From positions 186,001-250,000 of the forward strand of contig JAFUIP010000014.1 in the NCBI GenBank assembly GCA_017468435.1: 64,000 nucleotides of DNA, written 5' to 3'. A program made the translations under genes and the position numbers. Shown piece by piece: positions 62,467-64,000 of the stretch. Numbering within the stretch: the first letter of the stretch is position 1; each line of letters begins with the position of its first letter. Under the pieces are notes generated by a model that did no database searches, was not told the origin of the DNA, and saw nothing but the letters and a program-made list of their open reading frames with translations. The DNA comes from Bacteroidales bacterium. GTDB taxonomy: Bacteria; Bacteroidota; Bacteroidia; Bacteroidales; UBA1402.

Positions 62467-64000
62467 ATGCCCGTAAGATTAAGTAAAATAGTAAAAGAAG
62501 TAAATGTCGGTATTTCTACGCTGGTTGAACACTTGCGCAAGGAAGGCATCGAAGTGGAAAACGATCCTAACGTAAAGGTTTCGGACGAAGCTTATGCTCT
62601 TTTGTGGAAGAAGTTCGGTACCGGCGAAATGCCTACCAAGAAGAAAGAAAGTCCTAAGACAGAGCCAGTGGTAGAAGCTCCTAAGCAAGAGGAAACTCCT
62701 AAGACTGAGGCTCCCAAAGAAAAGGAAGAAGCGCCTGTTTCTCGTCCTCAGTTTAAACCTCTTGGCAAGATAGATTTGGATGCCATCAATCATCCGAAGG
62801 AAGCGCCTAAGGCTGAGGCTCCTAAGGCTACTGAAACGCCTGTGGCTGAAAAAACAGCTCCCGCAGCTCCCGTAGCTGAAAAAGTGGCTCCCGCAGCCGA
62901 AAAAGTTGTTTCGGAAGAAAAGCCTGCAAAGCCAGTGGAGAAACCCGCAGAAAAGCCTGCTGAAAAACCTGAGGCTCCGAAGGCTCCTGAAACTCCCGCA
63001 GCTCCCAAGGCTGAAGCGCCTGTGGAAAAACCTGCAGAAGCTCCTAAGGCTGAAGTGAAGCCTGAAACAAAACCTGAATCTCCCAAAACTGAAGCCAAGC
63101 CTGAGGCTCCGAAAGTAGAAACCAAGTCCGAAGCTCCTAAGGCCGAAGCCGCTGTGGAAAAACCTGCAGAAGCTCCCGCCACCAAGAAGGAACCCGAAAT
63201 CTTCTCTTTGGCCGACAAGAAAATTGTTCCCGGCGTGAAGGTTTTGTCAACCATCGACCTGGATTCTATCAACCAGTTTACGCGTCCTAAGAAAAAGACC
63301 AAAGCCGAACGTCAGAAAGAACAGGAAGAACGTCGTCAGCAGCAGGCTGCCGAAAAGCAGAAACGTGCCGAGGCTGCCAAGGCTAACCAAAGAAACAACG
63401 CTGCCATCAATGGCGGTGAGGCCGGCGGCGACAATATTCAAAGCAAGAAAAAACGCAACCGCATCCGCGATGGTAAGGTTCGTTTGGATGCTCCTGAATT
63501 TGGCAATGGCAACAATAACGGTGGCAACAACCGCGGCAAGGACCAAAAGGGTAAGAACAAGCACAACAAGCCTTTGATGAAGCAAGACTTCAACGATGAA
63601 GATGTTTCAAAACAAGTAAAGGAAACTTTGGCTCGCCTGAGTGCCAAGCCCAAAAAGGGTGTTCAATACCGTAAGGACAAACGTAATGCTGCTTCGCAAC
63701 GTTATCACGACCAGCTGGAACAGGAATCACGCGAATCGAGCATCATTAAACTGACCGAGTTCGTAACCGTGAACGATTTGGCTACCATGATGAATGTCAG
63801 TGTGGTACAAGTTATTTCCAAGTGTATGGAAATGGGTCAGATGGTGTCTATCAACCAGCGTCTCGATGCCGAAACCATCAACATCGTGGCCGACGAATTC
63901 GGATTTACCACGGAATATGTGAGCGCCGAGGTTTTGGAAGCCATTCATGTAGAAGAAGATAAGGAAGAAGATTTGGTACCGCGTCCACCTATTATCACGG
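62467..64000 (+). CDS. infB: Translation initiation factor IF-2, N-terminal part (cut by window edge)
   Basis: An open frame from ATG at 62467 continues to the right edge: 511 codons without a stop. The opening MPVRLSKIVKEVNVGISTLVEHL is the IF2_N domain. Residues about 60-230 are a low-complexity Pro/Ala/Lys/Glu tract with many PKAEAP-like repeats, followed by a basic Lys/Arg/Asn/Gly-rich stretch and a second conserved N-terminal segment (IKLTEFVTVNDLATMMNVSVVQVISKCMEMG). The GTPase domain lies beyond the window. It starts 4 bp after nusA. Confidence 0.93.
   Translation, partial: MPVRLSKIVKEVNVGISTLVEHLRKEGIEVENDPNVKVSDEAYALLWKKFGTGEMPTKKKESPKTEPVVEAPKQEETPKTEAPKEKEEAPVSRPQFKPLGKIDLDAINHPKEAPKAEAPKATETPVAEKTAPAAPVAEKVAPAAEKVVSEEKPAKPVEKPAEKPAEKPEAPKAPETPAAPKAEAPVEKPAEAPKAEVKPETKPESPKTEAKPEAPKVETKSEAPKAEAAVEKPAEAPATKKEPEIFSLADKKIVPGVKVLSTIDLDSINQFTRPKKKTKAERQKEQEERRQQQAAEKQKRAEAAKANQRNNAAINGGEAGGDNIQSKKKRNRIRDGKVRLDAPEFGNGNNNGGNNRGKDQKGKNKHNKPLMKQDFNDEDVSKQVKETLARLSAKPKKGVQYRKDKRNAASQRYHDQLEQESRESSIIKLTEFVTVNDLATMMNVSVVQVISKCMEMGQMVSINQRLDAETINIVADEFGFTTEYVSAEVLEAIHVEEDKEEDLVPRPPIIT

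Noticed and set aside
61170..62549. 459-residue minus-strand open frame across nusA
   Set aside because: Antisense shadow of nusA, with no family resemblance.

Overview
The window looks like chromosomal DNA of a member of the Bacteroidota, most likely order Bacteroidales. Promoters carry the phylum's TAnnTTTG -7 box, in several cases with a TTG about 17-21 bp upstream. Several families are typical of the phylum (DUF3098, DUF3109, DUF6443-type RHS proteins, a TonB-dependent receptor, a T9SS-like C-terminus), as is the gene order ftsX-DUF3098-uppP-truB-queA-folK. An acetyl-CoA hydrolase/transferase of the succinate CoA-transferase type fits a succinate/propionate fermenter. No rRNA, tRNA, CRISPR array, insertion sequence or prophage was seen.

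Layout. 1-2.5 kb: the start of an SLC13/ArsB-type permease behind a secreted PL1 pectate lyase. 2.5-12.9 kb: acyl-CoA synthetase with an Arg-rich tail, ychF, mutS, an AT-rich gap with DnaA-box-like motifs (candidate oriC), an esterase and polA. 12.9-22.9 kb: a polyprenyl synthase gene, then a mostly minus-strand run of housekeeping genes (mazG-like, dtd, uvrC, mnmG, ybeY, an SpmAB-like protein, a flippase, ruvB), with two ParB-site-like palindromes between uvrC and mnmG. 23-30.8 kb: a second pectate lyase, the folK-to-ftsX cluster, miaB and a small membrane protein. 30.9-39.9 kb: CoA transferase, aroK, comM with an overlapping Rpn-like gene, a DUF1846 gene, a hairpin-rich gap, metY, a 50-codon repeat-bearing ORF and a porin-like gene. 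39.9-44.2 kb: potABCD for polyamine uptake. 44.2-50.4 kb: a glycosyltransferase with an internal 24-bp repeat, a 16-bp tandem array, a TonB-dependent receptor, DUF3109, gpmI and an OmpA-like lipoprotein. 50.4-60.5 kb: a five-gene RHS polymorphic-toxin locus. 60.5-64 kb: rimP-nusA-infB, cut by the window edge.

The most system-like part is the RHS locus. One good promoter precedes five tightly packed same-strand genes: a secreted RHS-family protein, a short protein with a T9SS-like C-terminus, a large DUF6443/RHS-core protein ending in a nuclease-like tip, and two genes that look like immunity genes. The tip and the genes behind it appear more AT-rich than the RHS core, as expected for exchangeable toxin-immunity cassettes. 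The candidate oriC and the parS-like pair, about 8 kb apart, suggest that the window lies near the replication origin, although gene orientation around the candidate does not itself support this.
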